From: Phycisphaerales bacterium | GTDB lineage: Bacteria > Planctomycetota > Phycisphaerae > Tepidisphaerales > Tepidisphaeraceae | Length of the DNA stretch: 64,000 nucleotides | Reading direction: 5' to 3' | NCBI GenBank assembly: GCA_020847545.1 | Contig: JADLBV010000033.1 | Location: forward strand, 1 to 64,000 | Shown here: piece by piece, positions 23,681 to 33,241 of the stretch | Numbering within the stretch: the stretch's first letter is position 1 | How the letters are laid out: each line of letters opens with the position of its first letter | Position numbers and translations under genes: made by a program | The notes under the pieces: generated by a model | What the model saw: the letters and a program-made list of their open reading frames with translations, nothing else | Databases searched by the model: none | Told to the model about the DNA's origin: nothing

Positions 23681-24115
23681 TCACCGGATCGGCAGAATTT
23701 CGACCAGTTCCACCCAATTACCGGCCGGGTCCAGCAGCAGCAAACTGTCGCGTCCGGCCAACAGGCCGCGCTGATGGGTGTATTCCAATTCCGCTTCGAT
23801 CAATTTCAGTTCGATCTGGGCCAGTGATCGCACCTCAATCGTCACCGGTTTCATATCCATAACGACGGGGCCTTGATCGATCCATTCAAAACAGAGGTTG
23901 AAATTGTCTGAACGGTAAACCAGCCCGTTGGTTACTTCCATCGGTTCAAATTCGAGCAGGTTCAGATAAAACGCATCGAGCGCCGGCCGATCTTTTGGTC
24001 TTGTGACCATTTTGACATCCGCAACCGCCACCAGACGAACGGGCAATGGTTCATCAAGTCGCCTTCGGCGATCCTCCACCGGCCGAAATTCACCGCGACT
24101 TGGCTCCAGTTCCAC
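23681..24115 (-). CDS. VOC (glyoxalase/bleomycin resistance) family protein
   Basis: 144 residues. The segment VKMVTRPKDRPALDAFYLNLLEFEPMEV followed by LLLLDPAGNWVELVEI is the paired beta-alpha-beta arrangement of the vicinal oxygen chelate fold, the terminal GNWVELVE being typical. The usual metal His/Glu set is incomplete: the terminal Glu is present but no clear N-terminal His. Catalytic activity is therefore uncertain. It lies 22 bases after polA in the same direction, so it is probably cotranscribed. Confidence 0.72.
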   Translation of the reverse strand: MELEPSRGEFRPVEDRRRRLDEPLPVRLVAVADVKMVTRPKDRPALDAFYLNLLEFEPMEVTNGLVYRSDNFNLCFEWIDQGPVVMDMKPVTIEVRSLAQIELKLIEAELEYTHQRGLLAGRDSLLLLDPAGNWVELVEILPIR

Positions 24116-24137
24116 TGTTTTGTCGCTCCGTGTTAAT

Positions 24138-26921
24138 TTATTTCACTTCCTGCCAGTTTTTCCCCCACCCTGATTCTACCTTTAACGGAACGATCAAACC
24201 AAGTTGTTTGCCCGCATCCACCATCAGACGGCGAACCATCGCGGCTTCTTCCTCGGCCACGTTAGCGGGGGTTTCAAAGACCAGCTCATCATGCACCTGC
24301 AACAGCATTTTGCTGGGCCGGCCTTCGCGTTGGATGCAATCATGCACATTGAGCATGGCGATTTTGATCAGGTCCGCCGCCGATCCCTGCACGACGCTGT
24401 TGATCGCCATGCGTTCGCCGGCGTTGCGCAACGACACCACGGCGCTGGAAATTTCCGGGATCGGACGACGCCGGCCCATGATCGTTTCAACATAGCCGTG
24501 AGCCTGCGCATCCATGACGCATTTTTGGAGGAATTTGTGGATGCTGGGAAACCGTTTGTGGTATGAGGCGATCAGTTCCTCGGCCGCGGGGATGCTCAGG
24601 CCGTCGATGCGTTTGGCCAGACCATAGGCGCTGACACCGTAGATGATGCCGAAATTGATGATTTTCGCCTGCGCCCGCTGTTCACGGCTGACCTGATCCA
24701 ATGGTACACCAAACACCTCGGCCGCCACGGCCCGGTGAATGTCCTCATCGCGGTCAAATGCCTTCATCAGCGCCGGCTCATGTGTGAAATGCGCCAGCAT
24801 GCGCAGTTCAATCTGACTGTAATCGGCCGTCAGCAGCACGTTGTGTTCGCGGTCGCCGGGCACAAAAGCCGAGCGAATCCGCCGCCCTTCATCGGTGCGG
24901 ATGGGGATGTTCTGTAAATTCGGATCGCTGCTGCTCAACCGGCCGGTGGCGGCGCCGGTCTGGTTGAAACTGGTGTGAATTCTTCCGGTTTTCGGGTTCA
25001 CATACTCGGTCAGATTGTCCAGATAGGTGTTCTTCAGCTTCACCAGGCTGCGATATTCCAATATCAGCTTCGGGCATGGATGTTCACTCGCCAGTTTTTC
25101 CAGCACCTCCACATCCGTGCTGGCGCCGGTCTTGGTGCGTTTGACGATCTTGAGTTTCAGTTTGTTGAATAGCACCTCCGCCAGTTGCTTTGGGGAGTCG
25201 GGATTAAATTCGCAACCGGCCGCCGACATGATCTGCTCACGCAGCGTCTCGATGCGTTCACCGAGCACCTCGCTCTGCTCTTTCAGCACCTTTGGATCAA
25301 CGGCGATGCCATTGCGTTCCATCTCCGCCAGCACATTGATCAGCGGCGTTTCCAGTTCATCATTCAGTTTTTTGACCGCGGGCAATTGTTTCAGCCTGGC
25401 TTGCAATAAATCGGCCAACCGCAGCGCAATGTCCGCATCTTCCGAGGCATATTGGGCGACCCGCCCCAATTCAACTCGTTCCATTGATATCTGCTGTTTG
25501 CCCTTGCCGATCAGTTCGGCCGTCGCCACCTTGCGGAAATTCAGCAACTCCAGCGCCAGCCGATCGATCCCATATTGCATCCGGCCCGGATCGATCAGAA
25601 ACATCGCCACCATGCTGTCCAGTTCGATGCCGTTCAGTCGCACCCCCGCCTGACGCATCACCAGCAGGTCATATTTCAGGTTGTGTCCCACCTTTTTGAT
25701 CGACGAATCTTCCAGAATCGGCTTGATGTCGCGCAATACTCTTTGACATTCCAGATGTTCGCTCCCGGCCGGCCCGCGCACGGGGATGTAAAACCCCTGA
25801 CCATGTTTCCAACTGAAGCTCATGCCGATCATGTTGGAATTCATTGCCCCCAGATCATCGGTCTCGGTGTCGAATGCGAAGCGCTTCTGACTTCGCAATT
25901 GTTTCATAAAATCCACAAAGTCGTTCTCGGTTGCCACCAGGCGATAATCGCAACCCTCCGCGGTGAGGATTCCTTCCGATGAGCCATCGGGCTTTGCTTT
26001 GTCTAAATCGCCAAACAAGCTTTCATTAAACCATGCCGTCTTGGGCGATTGCGGTGCGCTGGCCTGATCCTCAAGCCGACTGAGCAAGCCGGTAAACCCC
26101 AGTTCCTGAAAATGCGGCCGAAGCCCCGCCGCATTCAGTCCGCGAAAGATGCACGATTCGGGGTCAAAATCAAACTTCACATCATTTTTCAACGTCACCA
26201 GCGGGCGCGCGAGCGCCAGATTGTCGCGGTGCTTCTCAAAACTCTCCCGCATCTTGGGCGTCAATTCGTTGAGATGATCCAGCACCGCATCCGCACGCCC
26301 ATATTTATTAATCAATTTGGCGGCCGTCTTTTCCCCGATTCCCGGTATTCCCGGCACATTGTCGGTGGTGTCACCCATCAATGTCTGCACTTCCACCGCC
26401 TCGGCCGGGGTGTAACCATGCTTTTGCTCGATCATCGCCGCGTCGATCACCTCATCCCCCTGCACATCGTACATGAACGTGCCGTCATTCAAGATTTGCC
26501 GCAAATCCTTATCCTTGGAGACGATATACACATCCCAATCCCCACCCTGCAGCCGTTTGGCCATCGTCGCGATCAGGTCATCGGCCTCAAAACCGGGAAC
26601 CACAAAGATCGGCACCCCCGCATCCTTGACGATGCGCAAAATACGCTGTTCCTGCGGTTCAAAATCGGCCGGCCGTTCCTTTCGGTTGGCTTTGTACTGA
26701 GGATAAATATCCTTGCGGAAGACAGTTTCGTCGCCGCTGTCGATCACCATCGCCAGATAATCCGGCTTTCGCTGACGAACCAGATTCAGCAGCATCTGCG
26801 TGAAGACGTATGTTGCCTTGGTCGGCTCGCCGGCGGGGCTGGTCAAATCGCGAAACGGCGCGAAATAGGAACGATAGATGTGGGCATGTCCGTCAATGAT
26901 ATAAAACGATTTTTTGGCCAT
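24138..26921 (-). CDS. polA: DNA polymerase I
   Basis: 927 residues, the expected length. The N-terminal 5'-3' exonuclease domain has FYIIDGHAHIYRSYFAP, GFEADDLIAT and VPGIPGIGEKTAAKL. The middle 3'-5' exonuclease has FDTETDDL, so the proofreading Asp and Glu are kept. The polymerase domain carries DYSQIELRMLAHF (motif A), the O-helix region RAQAKIINFGIIYG (motif B) and VHDELVFE (motif C). It fills gaps and replaces RNA primers in replication and repair. It starts after an 88-base gap from the GlmU-like gene. Confidence 0.97.
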   Translation of the reverse strand: MAKKSFYIIDGHAHIYRSYFAPFRDLTSPAGEPTKATYVFTQMLLNLVRQRKPDYLAMVIDSGDETVFRKDIYPQYKANRKERPADFEPQEQRILRIVKDAGVPIFVVPGFEADDLIATMAKRLQGGDWDVYIVSKDKDLRQILNDGTFMYDVQGDEVIDAAMIEQKHGYTPAEAVEVQTLMGDTTDNVPGIPGIGEKTAAKLINKYGRADAVLDHLNELTPKMRESFEKHRDNLALARPLVTLKNDVKFDFDPESCIFRGLNAAGLRPHFQELGFTGLLSRLEDQASAPQSPKTAWFNESLFGDLDKAKPDGSSEGILTAEGCDYRLVATENDFVDFMKQLRSQKRFAFDTETDDLGAMNSNMIGMSFSWKHGQGFYIPVRGPAGSEHLECQRVLRDIKPILEDSSIKKVGHNLKYDLLVMRQAGVRLNGIELDSMVAMFLIDPGRMQYGIDRLALELLNFRKVATAELIGKGKQQISMERVELGRVAQYASEDADIALRLADLLQARLKQLPAVKKLNDELETPLINVLAEMERNGIAVDPKVLKEQSEVLGERIETLREQIMSAAGCEFNPDSPKQLAEVLFNKLKLKIVKRTKTGASTDVEVLEKLASEHPCPKLILEYRSLVKLKNTYLDNLTEYVNPKTGRIHTSFNQTGAATGRLSSSDPNLQNIPIRTDEGRRIRSAFVPGDREHNVLLTADYSQIELRMLAHFTHEPALMKAFDRDEDIHRAVAAEVFGVPLDQVSREQRAQAKIINFGIIYGVSAYGLAKRIDGLSIPAAEELIASYHKRFPSIHKFLQKCVMDAQAHGYVETIMGRRRPIPEISSAVVSLRNAGERMAINSVVQGSAADLIKIAMLNVHDCIQREGRPSKMLLQVHDELVFETPANVAEEEAAMVRRLMVDAGKQLGLIVPLKVESGWGKNWQEVK

Positions 26922-27009
26922 CGGTTCCCGTCAACAATTCTCTCCTTCATTATAGGAGCGAAGTCTCCACGATGGCACTTGGGGCGTGAAAATAATCCGT
27001 GGATGAGCC

Positions 27010-28242
27010 TTATCGCTCGAAGGTGGGCGCGATGGTGGCGATGTAACGCATGATGTTTTCATCCAAGGGCGTCCATGCCCGATCGCGCCGGGCGAAAACC
27101 CTGCGGGTGACTTCAATGGCTTTGTCCAGCATATAAGGCTGGTCACCCTCCTCGGTCAAAAAGCTGTAGCTGGGGATGTATCGTGGCAGATGATCGCCGC
27201 GTCCGACCATGCCGCAAAAACCAACATAACTTCCCGCCTTGAAGACCGATTGCACGGCCGTCTTGACGTGATCGCCGATCAATGACCCCAGAAAATGCCG
27301 TCCGGAACAGACCTCCTTGCCTTCGATACGGGTGTGGACCTCCCCGTAGGTGTTTTTCATGTTGCTGGTGGTGGTTCCCGCGCCCAGATTCACCCATTTG
27401 CCGACATAGCTGTCGCCGACATAGCCGTAATGCACCTTGTTGGTGTATCCCAGCAGGATCGAATTGGAGATTTCGCCGCCGACTTTTGACATCATGCCGA
27501 TGCTCGTGCCCGCCTTGATGAAGGTCTGTGGCATAATCTGGCAATACCGCCCGATAAAACATGGGCCGTGAACAACCGCATTGGCGCCGATTGAAGCGTG
27601 ATCCCCCACATAGATCGGCCCGCGCGTGGCATCCAGCACACATCCAGGCTGTAACGACACCCCCTCTTCCAACCAGACATCCGACTCATTCACCAGATGA
27701 AACGGCCCGGCGGGGCGGGGGTGAGGCATCTCCCGCAATCGGCTCCAGTCGGCCACCAGGGATTCCTCATTCCAGCCGATCAGGTCGCACAGCGAATTGG
27801 CAAGTCGGGTCTGCGGCATCGTTCTGGGCAGATCCCGAAGGTCCTGCCAGCGCTGCGACCGCCCCAATACATCCTCTGGTGACAGGCCAGGGCTTTGCAC
27901 ATAGGCGCTGCGCACCAACTCCAGTTCATCCAGATCAATGCAGAGCTGATGGGGGTGTTCAAATCGGGTCAGATGAACCGTCCGGCCATTGACCAGCAGC
28001 GCGGGCTGGTCGTCCAACGGCTGGTTTACGGTCGCCGGCATGGGCAATTTCGGCAGCAACCGGTTCTGGCAATAGTCGACCATCTCCGGACGAACCCACA
28101 ACGACAGCCTCGACGGTTCCAGATACCGCAACTGCTTTTCAATCAGCGTGGACATCCCCGTTGCCAGTGTGAAGACCGGCCGGCTGAGCGCCAACGGCGC
28201 AAATCGATTCCAGCGCCACCCCTCAAATATAACGATATGCAT
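27010..28242 (-). CDS. GlmU-like UDP-GlcNAc diphosphorylase/acetyltransferase (alternative bacterial type)
   Basis: 410 residues. The N-terminal half starts MHIVIFEGWRWNRFAPLALS and continues RPVFTLATGM, as in the alternative GlmU family known from Bacteroidetes, which lacks the classical LxxGxGxRM loop. The C-terminal half is a left-handed beta helix of hexapeptide repeats (YVGDHASIGANAVVHGPCFIG, ILLGYTNKVHYGYVGDSYVG, NLGAGTTTSN), where the Asn of NLGAGT is typical of sugar-nucleotide acetyltransferases. The likely role is synthesis of UDP-GlcNAc or a related sugar nucleotide for peptidoglycan or LPS. A glmM-type mutase is present at 37 kb. Substrate assignment is family-based inference. Confidence 0.8.
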   Translation of the reverse strand: MHIVIFEGWRWNRFAPLALSRPVFTLATGMSTLIEKQLRYLEPSRLSLWVRPEMVDYCQNRLLPKLPMPATVNQPLDDQPALLVNGRTVHLTRFEHPHQLCIDLDELELVRSAYVQSPGLSPEDVLGRSQRWQDLRDLPRTMPQTRLANSLCDLIGWNEESLVADWSRLREMPHPRPAGPFHLVNESDVWLEEGVSLQPGCVLDATRGPIYVGDHASIGANAVVHGPCFIGRYCQIMPQTFIKAGTSIGMMSKVGGEISNSILLGYTNKVHYGYVGDSYVGKWVNLGAGTTTSNMKNTYGEVHTRIEGKEVCSGRHFLGSLIGDHVKTAVQSVFKAGSYVGFCGMVGRGDHLPRYIPSYSFLTEEGDQPYMLDKAIEVTRRVFARRDRAWTPLDENIMRYIATIAPTFER

Positions 28243-28335
28243 AGAACCCCATCATAAATCCACCACCCATTCTCCACCATGTCCAACATTTGTGAATCGG
28301 ATAAATTAGCCCGTCACTTGGGTAATGGAAATGCC

Positions 28336-29175
28336 TTATGTCGGCTCATTTTCCACTTCTACCGGCGGTTCCGATAAAGAAGCCGGTGCAACGCCTGTGA
28401 CCTTGACCGCCCGCAATGCCAAGAACATGGGTATTTCCTTGCGGGCGACATTTTCGGCGTGCGCGCGAGGCCCTGAAGTGCTGGTTTTGTGGCTCGCCCA
28501 CTCCTCCAGCGCATCCACCAGAAGCCCGGCCTGTCGCATTGATTTGATGTAACTTTCGATCGGCCGATGAAACGTCCAGGTGTATTGGTCCGGCGCCTTG
28601 CCGGGATGGGTCACGATCGGGCTTTTGCGGGGGATCAGATACCGGTCCACACGCCGATATTGCGTTTTTCGGGCCTCATCCCAACCCCACGATGTCTCTT
28701 TGGGGGAACGAAAACAGGGGTGCATCATAATAACCACACATTTGCCCATCGGTTTTAATACCTTAGCCACGGCCGAGAAGACCGCGCCGATGGGATGAAT
28801 GTTCTGGATCGCCAAGACACACGCCGCTCCGTCAAACGCGCTTATTGGTACGCCGGCCAGTTCCTTCGCATCTCCCACCTGATATCGAATCGAGGCGGGT
28901 CCGCGACGTTTGGCCAATTCGATCAGGTCGGCCGCCGCATCCACGCCCATTGCCTGGGCGCCCCGTTGTTGCAACAGCCGACACAGCACCCCCTGTCCAC
29001 ACGCCACATCAATGATGTTCTGTTCCGGTTGGACATCCAGCAACCGCATCACACCCGGCAGGACCACCCTTTTGTGATATTCCGAACCATCCTCCCCCAC
29101 CAACTGGTCGTACCAATCCGCAACCTTATCCCAATCCGTGGTTATCCCGGCCGATCCCGGTTTATTTTTCGACAT
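28336..29175 (-). CDS. Class I SAM-dependent methyltransferase
   Basis: 279 residues. A Rossmann-fold methyltransferase domain (about 40-190) has motif I IIDVACGQGV at 54-63, DAAADLIELAKRR and LKPMGKCVVIMMHPCF. The N-terminus DWDKVADWYDQLVGEDGSEYH is typical of UbiE/Methyltransf_11-type enzymes. The C-terminal tail is rich in Pro and Glu. The acceptor is unknown. It is followed in the minus direction by the GlmU-like gene 93 bases on. Confidence 0.85.
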   Translation of the reverse strand: MSKNKPGSAGITTDWDKVADWYDQLVGEDGSEYHKRVVLPGVMRLLDVQPEQNIIDVACGQGVLCRLLQQRGAQAMGVDAAADLIELAKRRGPASIRYQVGDAKELAGVPISAFDGAACVLAIQNIHPIGAVFSAVAKVLKPMGKCVVIMMHPCFRSPKETSWGWDEARKTQYRRVDRYLIPRKSPIVTHPGKAPDQYTWTFHRPIESYIKSMRQAGLLVDALEEWASHKTSTSGPRAHAENVARKEIPMFLALRAVKVTGVAPASLSEPPVEVENEPT

Positions 29176-29231
29176 GGGGGAATGGTAAAGAGGCCGGGTG
29201 CTATGAGCCAGAGGCTGGAGTCTGGTATCGA

Positions 29232-31070
29232 CTACCCTTCCGCCAGTTCCTTCTGGTAACGCTTCATCAACCCCGCGCGGGAGATCAGGCCGATCACTTT
29301 TCCCTCGTTGCCGGTAATATCCACCGGCAGACGGGCCACATCGTGACGGGCAAAGACATCCAACACCGCTTCGAGCGTGTCGGTGCTTTGGACCATCGGC
29401 ACATCGGTCCGCATCAATTCCCCCACCGTGAGGAGTGGGATCGCCTCGCGATCGATCAGGGCCGATTTGATCTCGTCGGCCGTCACCATCCCCGCGTACA
29501 CGCCCTGACGATCAACGACGACATAATCCTTGGATTCGGATGAGGTGATCATCTCCCATATCCGCATGAAGGGATCATCCATCCGCACCACCGTCGCCGG
29601 TTCCAACGACACCTGTTCCACCATCAGCCGGCGCAGCAGCATCACATCCGCCACCGCACCCAGCCGAACGCCTCGTTTTCGCAGGATCATGGTGTAGATT
29701 GAATCCTGATACAAAAACCGCGCCCCGCTGGTGGCGATGATGCACGCCAGCATCGCCGGCACGACGATCTGATAATCGCGGGTCACCTCAAATGTGATCA
29801 ACATCGCGGCCAACGGCGCATGAACCACCGCCGCCAGTACCGCACCCATCCCCACCAGCGCATACGCATGGGGTTCGCCACCGATCCCCCCCGCCGTCAA
29901 TAATACCCCCACCATGCCGCCGCTGACCGCTCCCAGAAACAGCGATGGCGCGATGATTCCTCCCGCACCGCCCGATCCGAGCGTCAGACAGGTTCCCACC
30001 ACTTTCGTCACACACAGCACACCCAGCACCAGCAGCAAAAACACCCAATGAAACTGATGATAAAACTCCGGCCCCAGCATTGGCCTGACCGCGCCATAAC
30101 CATCTCCAAAAAAGGCCGGCATCGAATAGAGCGACCACGGAATGAATTTCTGCTTCCCCAGCCCCCACCCCAGCGCCACGATGTAGATCACTCCCATCCC
30201 ACCCAGAAACGCCCCACCAATCGCCGGTTTGACGGCCGTCGGCACACGCATTTTCTCAAACCGCACCTCCATCCAATGCATCAACCTCGTGACGCAAACC
30301 CCCACGATGGCGCACAGCACACCCAGCAATGCGAAACTCCACACCTGGGAAAAATGAAATTCGATGGGGATGTCCATCCGTGGAAGCGTGAAGATCGCCG
30401 CGTATGGCTGGTGAAAGACCTGCTGAAAAATCGACTGCGTGGCGAAATTGGCGATCACCGAAGCCACCACCACCGGCGCGAAGGTCCGAATGGAAAAATC
30501 CCGCAAGATCACTTCCAGTGTAAAGAGCACCCCGCCGATTGGCGCGTTGAAAATCGCCGATATTCCAGCGGCCGACCCGCATCCGATCAAGACCGGCCCG
30601 TGTTGTCGGGCGACACGAAACAGCCTCCCCACCCCAGAAGCGATCCCCGCCCCGATCTGCACGATCGGCCCCTCCGCGCCGGCCGACCCACCCGAACCAA
30701 TGGTGATCGCCGCCGTCACGATGCGTTCCAGAGCCACCTTCGGGTCGATCCGCCCGCCGGTTCGGCTGACCGATTCCATCACGTCAATAATTCCCCGTCC
30801 TTCACGAATGCGGATGATGTATCGCGTGAGAATCCCCACCGCCAACCCACCGCCCGCCGGGATCAGCACCAGCAGGAAAATCCACTTCCCATACAGCACC
30901 CCCGGGCTGATGCGTTCATACAACACCCCGCGAATCACTTCGATCAATTCATGGAAACCCACCGCCGCGCCGGCCGTCAACACCCCGATGACAAACGCCA
31001 GCAAAAGCAGCACTGTCTCCGGCCGAATTCTCATGCGCATCCCTGATACACCCCATCGGACCGATTTCAT
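29232..31070 (-). CDS. ClC-family chloride channel/transporter with CBS domain pair
   Basis: About 612 residues with ten or more membrane helices and a cytosolic CBS pair at the C-terminus (MRTDVPMVQSTDTLEAVLDVF and the preceding block). The ClC core is clear: GSGGSAGAEGPIVQIGAG with the gating Glu in GAEGP, GSAAGISAIFNAPIGGVLF and GAGGIIAPSLFLG. The canonical anion motif GSGIP is replaced by GRGIIDVM, and the second (proton) glutamate position reads Val in FTLEVI. Substrate and channel-versus-exchanger mode are therefore open. ATG 31070 is a choice among several near starts (31091, 31040, 31034). Confidence 0.9.
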   Translation of the reverse strand: MKSVRWGVSGMRMRIRPETVLLLLAFVIGVLTAGAAVGFHELIEVIRGVLYERISPGVLYGKWIFLLVLIPAGGGLAVGILTRYIIRIREGRGIIDVMESVSRTGGRIDPKVALERIVTAAITIGSGGSAGAEGPIVQIGAGIASGVGRLFRVARQHGPVLIGCGSAAGISAIFNAPIGGVLFTLEVILRDFSIRTFAPVVVASVIANFATQSIFQQVFHQPYAAIFTLPRMDIPIEFHFSQVWSFALLGVLCAIVGVCVTRLMHWMEVRFEKMRVPTAVKPAIGGAFLGGMGVIYIVALGWGLGKQKFIPWSLYSMPAFFGDGYGAVRPMLGPEFYHQFHWVFLLLVLGVLCVTKVVGTCLTLGSGGAGGIIAPSLFLGAVSGGMVGVLLTAGGIGGEPHAYALVGMGAVLAAVVHAPLAAMLITFEVTRDYQIVVPAMLACIIATSGARFLYQDSIYTMILRKRGVRLGAVADVMLLRRLMVEQVSLEPATVVRMDDPFMRIWEMITSSESKDYVVVDRQGVYAGMVTADEIKSALIDREAIPLLTVGELMRTDVPMVQSTDTLEAVLDVFARHDVARLPVDITGNEGKVIGLISRAGLMKRYQKELAEG

Positions 31071-31159
31071 GGTTGCGGAGGATAGCAACAAAGAAAGATG
31101 GCCGGTAGAAGCATCGGGTTTGGTGGACGGGGGCTGATTGCTGAAAAATAACCACTCAT

Positions 31160-31188
31160 TTGACCCTGACCAAAGACCGACCTATATT
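31160..31188 (+). promoter_or_regulatory. Sigma70-type promoter of arsR-arsM
   Basis: TTGACC at 31160-31165 and TATATT at 31183-31188 are spaced by exactly 17 bases and point toward arsR. Transcription would begin near 31195, about 20 bases before the arsR ATG. It is one of the best-formed promoters in the window and overlaps the putative ArsR operator. Confidence 0.7.
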
Positions 31189-31205
31189 TCGTTATGTGGC
31201 GAATT
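31186..31205. promoter_or_regulatory. Putative ArsR operator (TTCG-N8-CGAA)
   Basis: The inverted repeat ATTTCG...CGAATT has the TTCG and CGAA cores separated by 8 bases, resembling operators of ArsR/SmtB regulators. It begins at the end of the -10 element and covers the start site, so bound ArsR would block initiation until arsenite releases it. The mechanism is inferred from the family. Confidence 0.55.
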
Positions 31206-31213
31206 GAGAATAT

Positions 31214-31633
31214 ATGATTCGTGATTTTTTGGATATTGCCACCGCCTTGTCGGATATGAATCGCACACGGGTGCTGTTGGCGCTTCGGCATGGTGAATTA
31301 TGCGTTTGTCAGATTGTTGAACTTCTTTGCCTCGCTCCATCCACGACATCCAAACACCTGTCGATCCTGAAGCGGGCGGAACTGGTTGATGCCCGCAAGC
31401 AGGCCCGCTGGATGTATTATGCCCTGCCAGCCAACCCCACGCCGATTGTCCAGCAGGCAATTGCATGGACCTTCAATGCACTGGAGCAATCCTCACAAAC
31501 AAAAGATGACGACAAGCTGCTGGCGGACATCTTGAAGCAAAACCCGGCGGACCTTTGCCGCCGACAATCTGGAAAAGTGAACTGTTATTCCCCTGTTCCT
31601 GAAAATGCAACCAAACAAAAGGAAATGCCATGA
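31214..31633 (+). CDS. arsR: ArsR-family metalloregulator
   Basis: 139 residues. A winged-helix domain (about 1-90) has [25 protein letters not shown], where the vicinal Cys30 and Cys32 in the CVC motif of the alpha-3 helix are the arsenite-binding site of classical ArsR repressors. The DNA-recognition helix is [11 protein letters not shown] longer C-terminal tail includes CRR and NCYSP, and the two extra Cys may contribute. The stop overlaps arsM's start by 4 bases (ATGA), so the two are translationally coupled. It probably represses its own operon. Confidence 0.93.
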   Translation: MIRDFLDIATALSDMNRTRVLLALRHGELCVCQIVELLCLAPSTTSKHLSILKRAELVDARKQARWMYYALPANPTPIVQQAIAWTFNALEQSSQTKDDDKLLADILKQNPADLCRRQSGKVNCYSPVPENATKQKEMP

Positions 31634-32505
31634 ATCAAAACAAGATCGATTCGGTCAAAGACAAATATGGAGAGGTGGCCGCCAGTGGACTGTCCAGTCG
31701 TGACAGCGGTATAAAGGCGGTGGCCGAGGCGTTTGGCTACACGCCCGAAGAGTTGTCATCCATACCGGCCGAAGCCAACATGGGTTTGTCCTGTGGAAAT
31801 CCCACGGCATTTGCCAGCCTCAAAAGTGGCGAAGTCGTGGTGGATCTGGGTTGTGGAGGGGGATTGGATGTTTTTCTTGCTTCTCAAAAAGTCGGCCCAA
31901 CCGGCAAGGCCATCGGCATTGACATGACGCCACGGATGATTGAACTGGCTCGTCGAAATGCCGAATTATCGGGGACTGGGAATGTGGAATTCCATCAGGC
32001 CACCATCGATAAATTGCCAATCGCCAGTGGGTCGGTGGATTGCATCATCAGCAACTGCGTGATCAATCTCGCCCCCGACAAACCGGCCGTCTATCGCGAG
32101 ATGGCTCGTGTTCTTAAGCCGGGCGGGCGATTGGCCATCAGCGACATCGCACTCAAAAAGCCCCTGCCAGCGGAATTGGCGAAGAATATATATGCGTATG
32201 TCGGGTGCATTGCCGGTGCGATCCAGATCAATGAGTTTCAAGATGGCTTGCAGGCGGCCGGTTTTGATGCGGTGCAGGTCATCGACAGCGGCAAGGACCT
32301 CAATGCTTATTCCAAGGCGGATGGGCAAAGTGGATGCTGTTCGCCGTCGATGGTGCAGGTTTCCATCAACCAAAAGGTTACACAAAACGACAAACCCGTC
32401 GCCGCCAAGGTGCTGCATCGGCCGCTGAGCGACCTGTTAAGCCAATATAACATCAACGAATATGCGGCGAGCGTGAAGGTTTATGCGATTAAACCCGAAG
32501 GATGA
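31630..32505 (+). CDS. arsM: Arsenite S-adenosylmethionine methyltransferase ArsM
   Basis: 291 residues. It methylates As(III) to mono-, di- and trimethylated forms in the cytosol. The start [11 protein letters not shown] is followed by Cys55 in [13 protein letters not shown] motif [12 protein letters not shown], Cys143 in [10 protein letters not shown] and Cys193 in YVGCIAGA; the three Cys match the conserved arsenic-binding set. A CC pair (236-237) in SGCCSP near the C-terminus is a further candidate thiol site. Operon partner of arsR. Its product has a C-terminal extension of about 50 residues (INQKVTQ onward) beyond the catalytic fold. Confidence 0.93.
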   Translation: MNQNKIDSVKDKYGEVAASGLSSRDSGIKAVAEAFGYTPEELSSIPAEANMGLSCGNPTAFASLKSGEVVVDLGCGGGLDVFLASQKVGPTGKAIGIDMTPRMIELARRNAELSGTGNVEFHQATIDKLPIASGSVDCIISNCVINLAPDKPAVYREMARVLKPGGRLAISDIALKKPLPAELAKNIYAYVGCIAGAIQINEFQDGLQAAGFDAVQVIDSGKDLNAYSKADGQSGCCSPSMVQVSINQKVTQNDKPVAAKVLHRPLSDLLSQYNINEYAASVKVYAIKPEG

Positions 32506-32635
32506 ATACGCTTGCCAAAACAACAATGTAGCCAATCCAAGGCTTGAAATATCGGCTCCAATCCCCTACTTTTCTGCCCTTCCGGCGGGGATGGTTGACC
32601 TGCCGTTGTTCAATTTCACACAAGAGGTTTTAAGA

Positions 32636-33220
32636 ATGAACGCCATTGTTGGTAAACCAGCACCCCAGTTTTCGCTTGATGCGGTTCATCAGGGCCAGTT
32701 TCACAAGGTTTCGCTGGATGACTATAAGAAAAAGTGGCTTGTGGTCTTCTTTTATCCGTTGAACTTCACCTTTGTCTGTCCGACTGAAATCCTCGCCTTC
32801 TCCGACCGGTATGATGAATTTCATAAGCTCGGCGCCGAGCTGGTCGGCGTCAGCGTGGATAGTAAATATTCCCACCTGGCATGGACCGACAAGACTCGTA
32901 AAGAAGGTGGTATTCAGGGGTTGCGTTATCCCCTGCTGGCTGACTTGAACCGCAGCATGGCCCGCGACTATGGTGTATTGACTGATGAAGGCGTCGCGTT
33001 GCGTGGGTTGTTTCTGATTGACCCCAATGGAATCGTTCAACACGCCACAATCAACAATCTGGGTGTTGGTCGGTCGGTGGATGAAACCCTTCGCATTCTT
33101 CAGGCATTCCAGTTTGTTCGCGAACATGGAGATGTTTGCCCCGCCGATTGGCAGCCGGGCGAGGATGGCATGAAGGCTGACCCGCTGGAATCCAAATTAT
33201 ATTTCGCCAAACAAGCATAG
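32636..33220 (+). CDS. Typical 2-Cys peroxiredoxin (AhpC/TSA family)
   Basis: 194 residues. It reduces peroxides with thioredoxin-type reductants. Peroxidatic Cys48 lies in NFTFVCPTE, resolving Cys168 in GDVCPADW, and the YF-like C-terminus LYFAKQA is present, as in typical 2-Cys enzymes. ATG 32636 is chosen with AAGAGG upstream; the frame extends back to 32483 but the extra part has no family similarity. It follows arsM with a 130-base gap, so cotranscription is uncertain. Arsenic stress and peroxide defence may be linked. Confidence 0.95.
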   Translation: MNAIVGKPAPQFSLDAVHQGQFHKVSLDDYKKKWLVVFFYPLNFTFVCPTEILAFSDRYDEFHKLGAELVGVSVDSKYSHLAWTDKTRKEGGIQGLRYPLLADLNRSMARDYGVLTDEGVALRGLFLIDPNGIVQHATINNLGVGRSVDETLRILQAFQFVREHGDVCPADWQPGEDGMKADPLESKLYFAKQA

Positions 33221-33241
33221 CCGTCCACAATAGGAGATATC

